NCBI GenBank assembly: GCA_947498845.1
Contig: CANMLX010000018.1
Location: 1-64,000 of the forward strand
Length of the DNA stretch: 64,000 nucleotides
Source of the DNA: an uncultured Flavobacteriaceae bacterium
Lineage (GTDB): Bacteria > Bacteroidota > Bacteroidia > Flavobacteriales > Flavobacteriaceae
Reading direction: 5' to 3'
A program made the translations under genes and the position numbers. Numbering within the stretch: position 1 is the first letter of the stretch; every line of letters starts with the position of its first letter. The notes beneath the pieces were generated by a model, which saw nothing but the letters and a program-made list of their open reading frames with translations, had not been told where the DNA came from and made no database searches. Shown here in pieces: positions 35,828-44,760 of this stretch.

Positions 35828-36751
35828 CTATTCCTTTTCGTAAGGAATTTCTTTTTTGGATAATATTCTAAAATAACGCTTAGGGTGTAATTTAACATCT
35901 CTTAATAACGCTTCTAATTCTTTTGATGCTCCCGTTAAATTATCATACAACTTATCATCATTAAGTAGTTTACCCATAGAGCCTTTATTGTTCTCTAAGT
36001 TAGTTAATATTTTATTAAACTTCCCCAAAGTTTGGTTTAATGTAGTTACAGTCGTTCCTACATTTGCATCTTTTAATTGCTTCGATAATACTGCTAATTC
36101 GCCACTCATGGTTTTAAATTTATCAAGTATAATCGTAATATTTTTATCGTTTTTAGCTATAACATTATTTACAGAATTAGAGGTTGCTTTAAAGGATCGT
36201 AATGTGTTATTCAATTCTTTTATAGTGGACTTAAGTCCATCTTTAGAATCGTCTACAACCAAATTATTTAAATTGGTTAGTAAGGTATCTGAGGTTCTTA
36301 ACGTCGCATCTAAATCTTTACTTAATCCTGAGAAATTTTTTGAAAGACTTTTTACTAATCCAGCTTCGACTACAGATTCTAAAACATCTCCAGATGTAGC
36401 TAATGCGCCTTCTCTATTTACTAAGATTGCTAAACCACTCCCACTCATTGGCCCAACCTCATAAAGCTTAACTTTAGTTGTTTTTGAAAACTCTAATTCA
36501 TCACTTACAGTAAACGATACTTTTGTTTTTTCTGTTTTGTAATCGTAGACAATGTCCTTTATTTTCCCAACAACATTCCCTTTTACAGTTACTGGAGAAG
36601 AAAGTGTTAAATCGTTAAAATTAAATTCTGTGTGATAGGTGCTTGAGGAATCGAAAAGGCTTTGTCCTTTTAGATAGTTAAATCCAAAAACAAACAATGC
36701 TATACCTAATAGCACAAGTACTCCTGTTTTTACTTCTTTTGATATTTTCAA
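35828..36751 (-). CDS. MlaD-family (MCE domain) lipid-transport protein
   Basis: This 307-residue protein has one N-terminal membrane helix (TGVLVLLGIALFVFGFNYL, about 9-27) and a single MCE domain (about 38-115; LTLSSPVTVKGNVVGKI, VGPMSGSGLAILVN). A long helical or coiled-coil tail rich in Leu and Asn follows. MCE proteins move phospholipids between the two membranes. No MlaE or MlaF genes lie here. It lies between the amidase and the Fe-S genes. Confidence 0.9.
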   Translation of the reverse strand: MKISKEVKTGVLVLLGIALFVFGFNYLKGQSLFDSSSTYHTEFNFNDLTLSSPVTVKGNVVGKIKDIVYDYKTEKTKVSFTVSDELEFSKTTKVKLYEVGPMSGSGLAILVNREGALATSGDVLESVVEAGLVKSLSKNFSGLSKDLDATLRTSDTLLTNLNNLVVDDSKDGLKSTIKELNNTLRSFKATSNSVNNVIAKNDKNITIILDKFKTMSGELAVLSKQLKDANVGTTVTTLNQTLGKFNKILTNLENNKGSMGKLLNDDKLYDNLTGASKELEALLRDVKLHPKRYFRILSKKEIPYEKE

Positions 36752-36773
36752 AATATAGAGGCTTTAAGTAGAA

Positions 36774-36781
36774 CAAATTTA
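36774..36781 (-). promoter_or_regulatory. -7-like promoter element for the MCE gene
   Basis: On the minus strand the sequence reads TAAATTTG (TAnnTTTG), 23 bases before the MCE ATG. It could give the MCE/Fe-S group a transcript separate from the amidase gene. Confidence 0.4.
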
Positions 36782-36806
36782 AAATAAATTTTGGATAAGT
36801 ATCTCG

Positions 36807-37913
36807 CTAGTTTGATGTAGTTTTTAATACTTCTGAAAGTGGCATCTTTTTATCATCCTTAAAAGCCACTACAAAGCATGTCTTGTATCCTTTTAATTTT
36901 GCTTCTTCGGCCAAAGTTTTAATTTCGGTATAATTTGAAGTATTACCATAAAAATATTTATAAACACTGCCTTCTTTTAGTCTAGATATATTGTCTAGTC
37001 CTTTAAAATTGTAGGGTTTAGGCATTAATTTTCTCGAGCTTGCTGCTATTTGCACTTTAAACGCTATGTCTTGATAAATTTCAGATGTTTTTTCTTCTGC
37101 GATTACGTCTTCATTATTTATAACTACGTTTCCTGAGTTTTGCTCAATAGTCTTTTTATATTTTAAAATAGCTTCGGCAATCGATTTAGACATTTGTTGT
37201 TGCCCTTTTTTTGAATTTAAAAAAGCTCCTTCTCTCTTATTTGTTAAAAAGCCTAATTCTATTAAAACACTTGGCATCACTGTTTGATGCAATACAATAA
37301 ATCCTGCTTGTTTTACCTTTCTGTTTTTTCGTTGTGCAGCTACAAAACTATCCTGAACCAGATTCGCCAAATAAATACTTTGATCTAAATACTCTTCTAA
37401 TCCTAATATAATACTTATCGCAGATTCTGGAGACCTTGGATCAAAACCATCATAATTCTTTTGATAATCATCCTCCATAAAAATCACAGAGTTTTCTTTT
37501 TTTGCAACTTCAAAATTAGTTTGATTTCTGTGTAACCCCAAAACAAATGTTCCTGCCCCATAAGCTTGTGAGGAATGCGAATCACAGTGTACCGAAACAA
37601 ACAAATCGGCATTGGCTTTATTGGCAATCTTTCCTCTAACATATAAATCAATAAACTCATCTTTTTTACGTGTATAGATCACTTTAATATCTGGGTTTTC
37701 TTGTAACTTTTTACCAACCGCTAAGACGACCTTTAAAGCAATATCTTTTTCTATGTAACCATTACCTAAATTACCAGAATCTTTCCCACCATGTCCTGCA
37801 TCTAAAACTACCACGAACTTATCATCATTCACTTGTCCTTGTAAATTAATAAAGGCGGATAATGTTAATACTATCATAAAGGATACGAAAAGTAACAGTC
37901 TACTCGTTTTCAT
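36807..37913 (-). CDS. N-acetylmuramoyl-L-alanine amidase
   Basis: This 368-residue exported zinc amidase (Amidase_3 family) splits peptide stems from peptidoglycan. A signal peptide (about 1-25) is followed by the catalytic domain: VVLDAGHGGKDSG with the first zinc His, KDIALKVVLAVGKKL, SVHCDSH with the second His, and VLIELGFLTNKREGAF with the catalytic Glu. A SPOR-like C-terminal region (about 280-368; FKVQIAASSRK ... YFYGNTSNYTEIKTLAEEAK) probably binds septal peptidoglycan. It diverges from lptD, and the pair forms an envelope gene block. Confidence 0.94.
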   Translation of the reverse strand: MKTSRLLLFVSFMIVLTLSAFINLQGQVNDDKFVVVLDAGHGGKDSGNLGNGYIEKDIALKVVLAVGKKLQENPDIKVIYTRKKDEFIDLYVRGKIANKANADLFVSVHCDSHSSQAYGAGTFVLGLHRNQTNFEVAKKENSVIFMEDDYQKNYDGFDPRSPESAISIILGLEEYLDQSIYLANLVQDSFVAAQRKNRKVKQAGFIVLHQTVMPSVLIELGFLTNKREGAFLNSKKGQQQMSKSIAEAILKYKKTIEQNSGNVVINNEDVIAEEKTSEIYQDIAFKVQIAASSRKLMPKPYNFKGLDNISRLKEGSVYKYFYGNTSNYTEIKTLAEEAKLKGYKTCFVVAFKDDKKMPLSEVLKTTSN

Positions 37914-38082
37914 GTGGTGTATATTATTAATTAAATCTTAATCTTTTATCAAAATTTTATTTATCAATTAAAAAGGGTTTGATTTTTGATAACGTAGAAA
38001 AAAGATTTTAATGGCTAAAAATAGGTTTTACTCAAATTATAATTTTTCTGAAGAATATAAATTAATCACAGAAAAATATATG

Positions 38083-38090
38083 TAATTTTG
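38083..38090 (+). promoter_or_regulatory. -7-like element overlapping the lptD upstream start
   Basis: TAATTTTG matches TAnnTTTG but overlaps the TTG codon at 38088. If it is real, transcription would start near 38097 and the usable start would be the TTG at 38139. Confidence 0.3.
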
Positions 38091-40862
38091 GCATTTCAAA
38101 AACCGAGCCATACTTTTACAAAAATACATTTAAAAGCGTTGTATACAAACAAGTTTAAAATACTTTTTATAGTGAGTTTTACAGTGTTTATTAACACGTT
38201 TTGCTTCGCTCAAGACCTTCCTAAAAAAGGTAGAAAGATAAAAGCTAAACCTCAAGATAGTGTTGTTGTTGGTATTGATTCTATTATTAAACCCGAAGTT
38301 TCTGAAAAAACACAAGACACCATTTTATCTGATTCTATACAACCTAAAAAAAAGGAAGTATTAGAAACCATAGTAGATTATAGTGCTATTGGCTACACCT
38401 CTCTTAACCAAAAAAAGCAACAAATATACCTTTACGATCAAGCCGAAGTTAAATATGGAGATATAAATATTAAAGCTGGTAAAATTACTATTAATTACGA
38501 AAAAGACGAGGTTTATGCCAAGGGTATTATTGATTCAACAGGTGCTTATACACAAGCTCCTGTTTTTAATCAAGGGGGAAACGAAGTTAAACCAGACTCT
38601 ATTTTATTCAATACAAAATCAGAGAAAGCGCTTATTTATAATAGTATAACTGCGCAGGGAGAAGGTACTGTAATTGCAAAAATTACTAAAAAAGAAAACG
38701 ACTCGGTTTATTTTATAAAAAATGCAAAATATACCACTGCAGAAAATTTAGAAGATCCAGAATATTATATTAAATTAAGAAAAGCAAAGATTGTACCTGG
38801 TAAGAAGATTATAACTGGGTTAGCTAATTTATTTATTTATGATGTACCAACACCTATAGGTGTACCATTTGCTTTTTTCCCTCAGTCTGAAAAGCAAACT
38901 TCTGGGGTACTAATTCCCACCTTTGGAGAACAAAATGATAGAGGTTACTTTTTACAAAACGGCGGTTATTATTTTGCTATAAGTGACCATGTAGATTTAG
39001 CTTTAACAGGAGATTATTATACCAACGGTAGTTTTGGTGTAAGAACTAATAGTACCTATGCTGTAAGGTATAGATTTAGAGGAACTTTTGGCTTTAGGTA
39101 TGAAAACTTAATTACTAGTGAACGTGGCTTTCCTGATTATGCAAAAAATACCATTTATAATATAAACTGGTCTCATAGTCAAGATGCAAAAGCTAGTCCT
39201 AGCTCACGCTTTTCGGCATCGGTGAATTTGGGAAGTAGTCAGTTTTTTAGATCCTCACTAAATCAAACTACCACTGGAGCCTTTTTAAATAATACACTTT
39301 CATCTTCTATTTCATATAGCAAATCATTTCAAGGAGAACCTCAGGTTGATTTTTCTGTAACCGCTACTCATTCTCAAAACACCAGATCTGAAGGTAACAA
39401 CATAAGCATGACACTTCCTACTTTTCAGGCCAATGTAGGTAGAATATTCCCCTTAGCTCCTAAAACGGGAACAAAAAAGGGAGTCATTCAAAATTTAAGT
39501 TTGCAATACAGTGTTAGAGCAGAAAACTCATACACTACAAACGATGAAGAATTTTTTAAAAAGGAAATGTTTGCCAATGCTAGATCTGGAGTACAACACA
39601 GTATTCCATTAAGTACAAACTTTAAAGTTTTTAAGCACTTTAGTGTGAGTGGTAGTACAAGTTATAATGAAGTTTGGAACTTTAAAACTATTGATAGACG
39701 TTTTGATTTAGAAAACCGAGAAACGATTACCGATACCATAAAAGGCTTTGATTCTTTTAGAACATATAATTTTTCAACAAGTATTGGTACTACGGTTTAT
39801 GGTATGTTTAATTTTGAAAAGAAAGGTGAAGACAGGAAAATTAAAGCTATAAGGCACGTTATGAGACCAGGTATTAGTTATAGTATTAATCCCGCTTTTG
39901 ATAAATATTATGACACTTATGAAGGTGATGAAATTATAGATGCTAATGGCGCAACAAGAAGAGAGATAGAAACGTTCACACGATTTGAACAATCGCTTTT
40001 TGGTAGGCCTAATCAAAACTTTTCAAGCTCGATGGGAATTTCTCTATCTAACAACTTTGAAGCTAAAGTAAGAGATAAAGATTCTACTGCTACAGAACCT
40101 AAAAAAATAATATTAATAAATAACTTAAACTTCTCTACTTCGTATAATTTTGCTGGAGATTCTCTGCAATGGAGTCCTGTTAGGGTAAGTGGAGGCACAC
40201 AGTTTTTTGACAATAAACTAAGTTTAAATTTTGGAGCTTCTTTAGATCCTTATGCTCTAGATAATAACAACATTAGAATAAATAAATTTAATATTGATAA
40301 TGGCGGGAGTTTATTTAGATTAACCAGTGCCAATGCAAACATGAGTTATTCCTTATCCAGTAAAGGTTTTGAAAATAAAGATAGGAATAGTGATACTAGT
40401 GTTCAGGAAAACTTGCGAAATGGAGGTCGTGCCGATGATTTATTTGGTAGATCGGATGATTTTGGCAGAAGTCAATTAGAAAATAAAGAAGAGGACGAAG
40501 ATGAAGAAAATAGCGAGTTTTATAAATTTAAAGTTCCATGGGACTTACGCTTAGCTTATGCGGTAAACTATAATAATTCAAGACGTAATAATGAGATATC
40601 TTCACATTCTTTAATGTTTTCTGGTAATATAGAATTATCTCCCAGATGGTCTATTGGAGGATCTTCGGGTTATGATTTTAAAAATAAAGGCTTTACTTTT
40701 ACACAGCTTAGGTTTGCAAGAGACCTACTTAGTTGGCGTTTAAACTTTAGTTGGGTCCCTTTTAGCACAAGAAGTTCATGGAATTTCTTTATTGGTATTA
40801 AGTCTAATTTATTAAAAGACTTAAAGTACGAGAAGCGTAGACAACCAGATCAAACGCTTTAA
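38088..40862 (+). CDS. lptD: LptD-like LPS assembly outer-membrane protein
   Basis: This large exported beta-barrel protein (924 residues) inserts lipopolysaccharide into the outer leaflet. A signal sequence (FKILFIVSFTVFINTFCFAQ) is followed by an OstA/LptA-like periplasmic domain (about 100-230; YDQAEVKYGDINIKAGKITI), then the long LptD barrel with many aromatic strands. A low-complexity acidic stretch (NKEEDEDEENSEFYKF) lies near residue 810. No ATG is available at the N-terminus. The TTG at 38088 keeps a PSHTFTKI segment that I recall in relatives; the TTG at 38139 gives a shorter, cleaner signal peptide. It diverges from the amidase gene. Confidence 0.9.
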   Translation: MAFQKPSHTFTKIHLKALYTNKFKILFIVSFTVFINTFCFAQDLPKKGRKIKAKPQDSVVVGIDSIIKPEVSEKTQDTILSDSIQPKKKEVLETIVDYSAIGYTSLNQKKQQIYLYDQAEVKYGDINIKAGKITINYEKDEVYAKGIIDSTGAYTQAPVFNQGGNEVKPDSILFNTKSEKALIYNSITAQGEGTVIAKITKKENDSVYFIKNAKYTTAENLEDPEYYIKLRKAKIVPGKKIITGLANLFIYDVPTPIGVPFAFFPQSEKQTSGVLIPTFGEQNDRGYFLQNGGYYFAISDHVDLALTGDYYTNGSFGVRTNSTYAVRYRFRGTFGFRYENLITSERGFPDYAKNTIYNINWSHSQDAKASPSSRFSASVNLGSSQFFRSSLNQTTTGAFLNNTLSSSISYSKSFQGEPQVDFSVTATHSQNTRSEGNNISMTLPTFQANVGRIFPLAPKTGTKKGVIQNLSLQYSVRAENSYTTNDEEFFKKEMFANARSGVQHSIPLSTNFKVFKHFSVSGSTSYNEVWNFKTIDRRFDLENRETITDTIKGFDSFRTYNFSTSIGTTVYGMFNFEKKGEDRKIKAIRHVMRPGISYSINPAFDKYYDTYEGDEIIDANGATRREIETFTRFEQSLFGRPNQNFSSSMGISLSNNFEAKVRDKDSTATEPKKIILINNLNFSTSYNFAGDSLQWSPVRVSGGTQFFDNKLSLNFGASLDPYALDNNNIRINKFNIDNGGSLFRLTSANANMSYSLSSKGFENKDRNSDTSVQENLRNGGRADDLFGRSDDFGRSQLENKEEDEDEENSEFYKFKVPWDLRLAYAVNYNNSRRNNEISSHSLMFSGNIELSPRWSIGGSSGYDFKNKGFTFTQLRFARDLLSWRLNFSWVPFSTRSSWNFFIGIKSNLLKDLKYEKRRQPDQTL

Positions 40863-40974
40863 TATATCTTAAAATTAATTATGAAATGAGCCATAATAAC
40901 CAAGTAGTTATGCCTACCGAAGTGTTTAATGGCGAATTACATCTGACAACTGAAAAACACTAAATTTTAAACAG

Positions 40975-41355
40975 ATGAAAAAAGTGATTACTACAGATAA
41001 AGCCCCATCACCTATAGGTCCGTATAATCAAGCGGTTTTAGCCAATGGAACATTGTACATATCTGGACAAATTGCTCTACATCCTGAAAGCGGCATGCTT
41101 ATTACTAATGATATAGAAAGTGAAACATTACAGGTCATGCAAAATCTTAAAGCTATTTTACAGGCTTGTAAATTAACGTTTAAAAATGTTGTGAAGTCTT
41201 CTATATTTATTTCTAACATGAATAATTTCTCCTCAATAAATGAAGTTTATGGTCGTTTTTTTGATGATAATACTGCTCCTGCAAGAGAAACTGTTGAAGT
41301 TAGTAAATTACCTAAAAATGTAAATGTTGAAATAAGTATGATTGCTATTGTATAA
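40975..41355 (+). CDS. RidA-family imine deaminase
   Basis: This 126-residue protein of the RidA/YjgF family hydrolyses reactive 2-aminoacrylate and related imines made by PLP enzymes. Hallmarks are APSPIGPYNQAVLANGTLYISG, then VKSSIFISNMNNFSSINEVY, and the active-site arginine in APARETVEVSKLP. The length is standard and it would act as a cytoplasmic trimer. It follows lptD on the same strand after 112 bases and converges on the histidine kinase. Confidence 0.94.
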   Translation: MKKVITTDKAPSPIGPYNQAVLANGTLYISGQIALHPESGMLITNDIESETLQVMQNLKAILQACKLTFKNVVKSSIFISNMNNFSSINEVYGRFFDDNTAPARETVEVSKLPKNVNVEISMIAIV

Positions 41356-41368
41356 CAACAATGATTAA

Positions 41369-42796
41369 TTAAGCTTGTGCTTTTTCTTTTAAAGCATATT
41401 TCTCTAAAACCAACTTTAATTTTTTATTATCTATTGGCTTTGATAAGAAATCATCCACCCCTGCTTTTCTTGCATTTTCAATATCTTCTTCAAAAGCACT
41501 GGCCGAAACTGCTATAATAGGAATACTTTTTTTAGCGTACTTGTCTGTTTTTTTGACAATTTTTGTCGCTTCATAACCATTCATCTTTGGCATATAGATG
41601 TCCATAAAAATCATATCAAAGTCTATTACTTTATAGAGATTAACAGCATCTAGACCATTTGTTACAAAAGTACAATCTGCACCTTGTTGCTCTAGTAAGA
41701 ACTTAATAACCTTTTGATTCATTTTATTATCTTCTGCCACAAGGACATTAAATTTATAATCTAAGTCATTAAGCAACATAGATTTTTCTTTATCATTTTC
41801 CTTTCTAAGAGTTAATGTCTTTTTAAGTTGTAAACTAAAATAAAAGGTAGATCCTTCGTTCTCTTTACTTTCTATTTTAAGAGCACCTCCCATAAACTTA
41901 ACAAGCTTGTTAGTTACAGATAACCCAACACCAAAACCTCTGTAATCTTGAATTGATGTTAAATGAGTATCATCAAAAGCACTAAAAGCATGTTCGATTT
42001 CATACTCACTCATACCAACACCTGTATCTTTAATATAAAATGTAACTATTTGATCATCATGATTAGTTACAGTATGATCTATGGTAACAGATACTTTTCC
42101 ATTATTTGTAAATTTAATTGCGTTATTAACAAGATTAACTAATACCTGTCTTATTTTACTAAGGTCTCCTAGAAGCAAAAAATTATGTTTTTTATCTGCT
42201 CTAAAATTAAACTCAAATGCTAAACCTTTTTCCCAAGCTTGATACTTAAAAATTTTGAATAATTTCTTCAAATCAGATTCAAGACTTATAGTTTCTTGTT
42301 TAAATTTTAGTTCACCTTCAAGCCATTTAGAATTATTTAAAATAGTATTTATTAACTGCAAAAGATGTTCTGATGAGTACTCGGCTATTTCTACTTGAGC
42401 GCTTTGGTCTAAATCTAAATTGGTATCTCTTAACATACGCAACATTCCCAAAATAGTACTCAAAGGAATACGAATTTCATGACTTATATTTGCTAAATAA
42501 ATTGATTTATTTTTGGATGTTTCTTGAACTTTTTGCAACTCCAATTCGAGTTCACTTATTCTATCATTCAAATAATTTTCTATGACATCTGAATCGGAAT
42601 TTAGCCTCAAAGTATATAAAAAAGTAAAAACAACAAAAACGAGTAGAAGATAGACCAGTAAAGCAAATGCTACTAAGTAATTTCTATCATCTAAAAATTT
42701 AACTCCTACAAAATAAAGAGTTCCCAAGACTATTAATCCTAAAACCGAACAGATAGCCCATATATTAATTGATTTTTTTGATTTGGGAGGAAACAT
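41369..42796 (-). CDS. Hybrid sensor histidine kinase
   Basis: This 475-residue membrane kinase has two helices (about 11-31 and 40-62) with almost no periplasmic loop, so it senses something in the membrane or cytoplasm. A short coiled coil (70-98) leads to the HisKA domain with phospho-acceptor His106 in NISHEIRIPLS. The HATPase_c domain has N box LVNLVNNAIKFT, G1 DTGVGMS and G2 GFGVGLSV. A C-terminal receiver domain (about 347-470) has AEDNKMNQK, the phospho-Asp in IFMDIYMPKMNG, and FLSKPID. No Hpt domain or separate response regulator is nearby, so the next relay partner must be elsewhere. Confidence 0.93.
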   Translation of the reverse strand: MFPPKSKKSINIWAICSVLGLIVLGTLYFVGVKFLDDRNYLVAFALLVYLLLVFVVFTFLYTLRLNSDSDVIENYLNDRISELELELQKVQETSKNKSIYLANISHEIRIPLSTILGMLRMLRDTNLDLDQSAQVEIAEYSSEHLLQLINTILNNSKWLEGELKFKQETISLESDLKKLFKIFKYQAWEKGLAFEFNFRADKKHNFLLLGDLSKIRQVLVNLVNNAIKFTNNGKVSVTIDHTVTNHDDQIVTFYIKDTGVGMSEYEIEHAFSAFDDTHLTSIQDYRGFGVGLSVTNKLVKFMGGALKIESKENEGSTFYFSLQLKKTLTLRKENDKEKSMLLNDLDYKFNVLVAEDNKMNQKVIKFLLEQQGADCTFVTNGLDAVNLYKVIDFDMIFMDIYMPKMNGYEATKIVKKTDKYAKKSIPIIAVSASAFEEDIENARKAGVDDFLSKPIDNKKLKLVLEKYALKEKAQA

Positions 42797-42891
42797 AAAT
42801 TAAAAGATTAATTTACTTTAAAGATACAAACAATATAAATATACTTTATGTTAATTTTATGCATTATAAGAAATTTATCTAAAATAAAAAC

Positions 42892-42909
42892 CCTTCCATT
42901 TCTGGAAGG
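42892..42909 (-). terminator. Terminator hairpin (minus strand)
   Basis: CCTTCCA-TTTC-TGGAAGG forms a perfect 7-bp stem followed on the minus strand by a T-rich run (GTTTTTATTTT). It lies downstream of the CAP gene and about 100 bases upstream of the histidine kinase, insulating one from the other. Confidence 0.7.
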
Positions 42910-43041
42910 ATTTATACCTAAAGCTAAATTAAATAACAATTAAGTTATCTATAACATATTAATTCATATAACTAACTCAAAATATTAAATGATACCAAAG
43001 TATTCAGATAATAAAAACAAACTAATACATTATTCTGTTAT

Positions 43042-43204
43042 TGAAGTGATTTAAACTTTTTCTTTTGCTTAAAAAATGTTGCAAATTCACTCACTTTTCG
43101 TTTCTTTTTTTGTCCGTAGCTATGGCTATGTACTTTAAAAAGCGCCTAAATTGAATAAATTTTCATTCATTTTCAGCTTAAAACAAAAAGTTTAAACCAC
43201 TTCA
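43042..43204. repeat. Palindromic element, family 1, copy D
   Basis: The outer arms 43042-43066 and 43180-43204 are inverted repeats matching at 23 of 25 positions. The centre CCGTAGCTATGGCTATG (43114-43130) differs from copy B by one base. It is non-coding and lies just past the CAP gene stop. Confidence 0.75.
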
Positions 43205-43225
43205 TTGCTTAAAACTTTAAGCGAA

Positions 43226-43726
43226 TTATTTTCCTTTTTCTATAAACATGATGGTATAATACCATTTACCATCAACATCTTTCTCTGCCGATATATCAAA
43301 ATCTGTGTAATCTCCCTCCAAATTTATTCTGTGACCATCACTTTTAATCCATGCATTTACTACAGATTCTGCAGAAGTAAACCCGTAAGCAACATTTTCG
43401 GACACTTTCTTCGCTCCTGCATTTTCTTTTAAAAATTTACTTCTCGAGAAAAAATTATCATGAGATATTTTTTTTGTATCCACCATGTAATCTGTATGAC
43501 TAAATGCTTGCGATTTTACGACCAACAGACTTGATAATGTGTTTAAGCCTTTAGACAATCTATAGTCATTTACTAAATCAAGAATTTTGGTTTCAATTTC
43601 TTTTGCTTCCGGTACAACCATATTATCAATTGACAATTCCTCGTCGTTATCGATTGAATCTACTGAACAGGAATAAGATAGTACAAAGAGGCATGCCAAA
43701 AGTGACACTTTGGTGAATAACTTCAT
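43226..43726 (-). CDS. CAP-domain lipoprotein (SCP/PR1-like)
   Basis: This 166-residue protein has a signal peptide with a lipoprotein-like cysteine (LSYSC, Cys20) and a CAP domain: the first metal or active-site region AFSHTDYMVDTKKISHDNFFSR, SENVAYGFTSAESVVNAW and the C-terminal WIKSDGHRINLEG. The length is normal for single-domain bacterial CAP proteins, whose function is mostly unknown. A 44-bp palindrome upstream (43803-43846) probably controls it. A GTTAAC hexamer at 43784-43789 is followed after 17 bases by CATAGT, a weak resemblance to the promoter shared in the CHAT locus. Confidence 0.88.
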   Translation of the reverse strand: MKLFTKVSLLACLFVLSYSCSVDSIDNDEELSIDNMVVPEAKEIETKILDLVNDYRLSKGLNTLSSLLVVKSQAFSHTDYMVDTKKISHDNFFSRSKFLKENAGAKKVSENVAYGFTSAESVVNAWIKSDGHRINLEGDYTDFDISAEKDVDGKWYYTIMFIEKGK

Positions 43727-43802
43727 GGTTAAGTAAATTTAGATTTGGGATTATAAATTTACTATGAGAAGCCACCAAAAAATGTTAACGAAATGTTAAA
43801 AT

Positions 43803-43846
43803 CGATTAAAAACATGTATTTCGTCGAAAATAAATGTTTTTAATCG
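43803..43846. promoter_or_regulatory. 44-bp palindromic operator upstream of the CAP gene
   Basis: Perfect 13-bp arms (CGATTAAAAACAT, 43803-43815, with 43834-43846) surround an inner palindrome TTTCG-T-CGAAA (43819-43829) on the same centre. The flank TTGAAATGC follows. A relative of the core and flank lies at 2112-2175. Confidence 0.65.
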
Positions 43847-43888
43847 TTGAAATGCGTTTTTTTGAAATAAAAAACTTACTTAATATTT

Positions 43889-44536
43889 TTATGGAGACAA
43901 ACGGTTTTTAATCCAACTTTTATTGGCTTGTAATTGGTATTGGATTCTATCGTGAAGTCTATTTGGTCTACCTTGCCAAAATTCGATTTCTATAGGCCTT
44001 ACTATAAAGCCTCCCCAATGCTTAGGTCTTTCTATTTTTTTGTTTTTGTAAATAGTTTCTAATTCTTGAAGTTTATCTTCAAGTTCTCCCCTATTTTTTA
44101 TTACTTCACTTTGATTAGAGACTAAAGCACCTAATTGACTTCCTATAGGTCTAGATTTAAAATAATCATCACTTATATTTGGTGCTACTTTTTCTGCCTT
44201 TCCTTTTATAATAATTTGCCTTTCTAATTCTTGCCAAAAAAAGGATAGACAAACATTTGCAGTTTTGTCTATTGATTTTCCTTTATCACTATTATAGTTT
44301 GTAAAAAAAATAAAGCCTTCTTCTGTAATTTTTTTTAATAATACTATTCTACTCTTAGGGTAACCATCCAAACCAATAGTAGTTAACGCCATCGCATTAT
44401 TCTCCTTTTCGGGTAAAATACGGTCTGCTTCGTTAAACCATCTTTTAAACAATTCCATAGGAGCACTAGGCGTATCTTTAATTAATAACGCTCCTTTTTG
44501 GTATGATTTTCTGTAGCTACTTAAATCTTTTTCCAT
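43889..44536 (-). CDS. pdxH: Pyridoxamine 5'-phosphate oxidase
   Basis: This 215-residue FMN enzyme makes pyridoxal phosphate from pyridoxine or pyridoxamine phosphate. Family features are an N-terminal DPxxLFKxW-type segment (APMELFKRWFNEA), NAMALTTIGLDGYPKSRIVLLK, FFTNYNSDKG, SFFWQELERQIIIKGKAEKV, and the C-terminal WGGFIVRPIEIEFWQG...RLHDR, ending in RLSP. The length is normal and all key regions are intact. It appears monocistronic. Confidence 0.97.
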   Translation of the reverse strand: MEKDLSSYRKSYQKGALLIKDTPSAPMELFKRWFNEADRILPEKENNAMALTTIGLDGYPKSRIVLLKKITEEGFIFFTNYNSDKGKSIDKTANVCLSFFWQELERQIIIKGKAEKVAPNISDDYFKSRPIGSQLGALVSNQSEVIKNRGELEDKLQELETIYKNKKIERPKHWGGFIVRPIEIEFWQGRPNRLHDRIQYQLQANKSWIKNRLSP

Positions 44537-44551
44537 ACTTTAATAAAATAA

Positions 44552-44559
44552 CAAAGATA
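44552..44559 (-). promoter_or_regulatory. pdxH: -7-like promoter element for pdxH
   Basis: The minus strand reads TATCTTTG (TAnnTTTG), 16 bases before the pdxH ATG, implying a short leader. Confidence 0.45.
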
Positions 44560-44760
44560 AGTTCAATAAGTAGTATTTTAATAAAGATTTAATCTTTATT
44601 GGAGAATTAAATGAAGGCGGCTTTTTGACTGAAAAAAAGGAAAAAATTTGTAAAACTGTATGGCTTTATATAAGCTACTGCGATTATATTATGATCTTAG
44701 TTTTTTAAACACTGATATTTAACAACATAAGTATTAAATGAGCGAATTTTTTAGAGCGCA

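Larger units (their letters stand above)
42797..43225. other. 429-bp gap with terminator and palindromic element D
   Basis: No gene is seen between the histidine kinase start and the CAP gene stop. It contains the hairpin at 42892-42909 and the inverted repeat at 43042-43204. Confidence 0.6.

Noticed and set aside
40886..40963. 25-codon ORF (MSHNNQVVMPTEVF…) between lptD and the RidA gene
   Set aside because: Too short to judge, no neighbour overlap and no recognised product; could be a real small peptide but nothing supports it.
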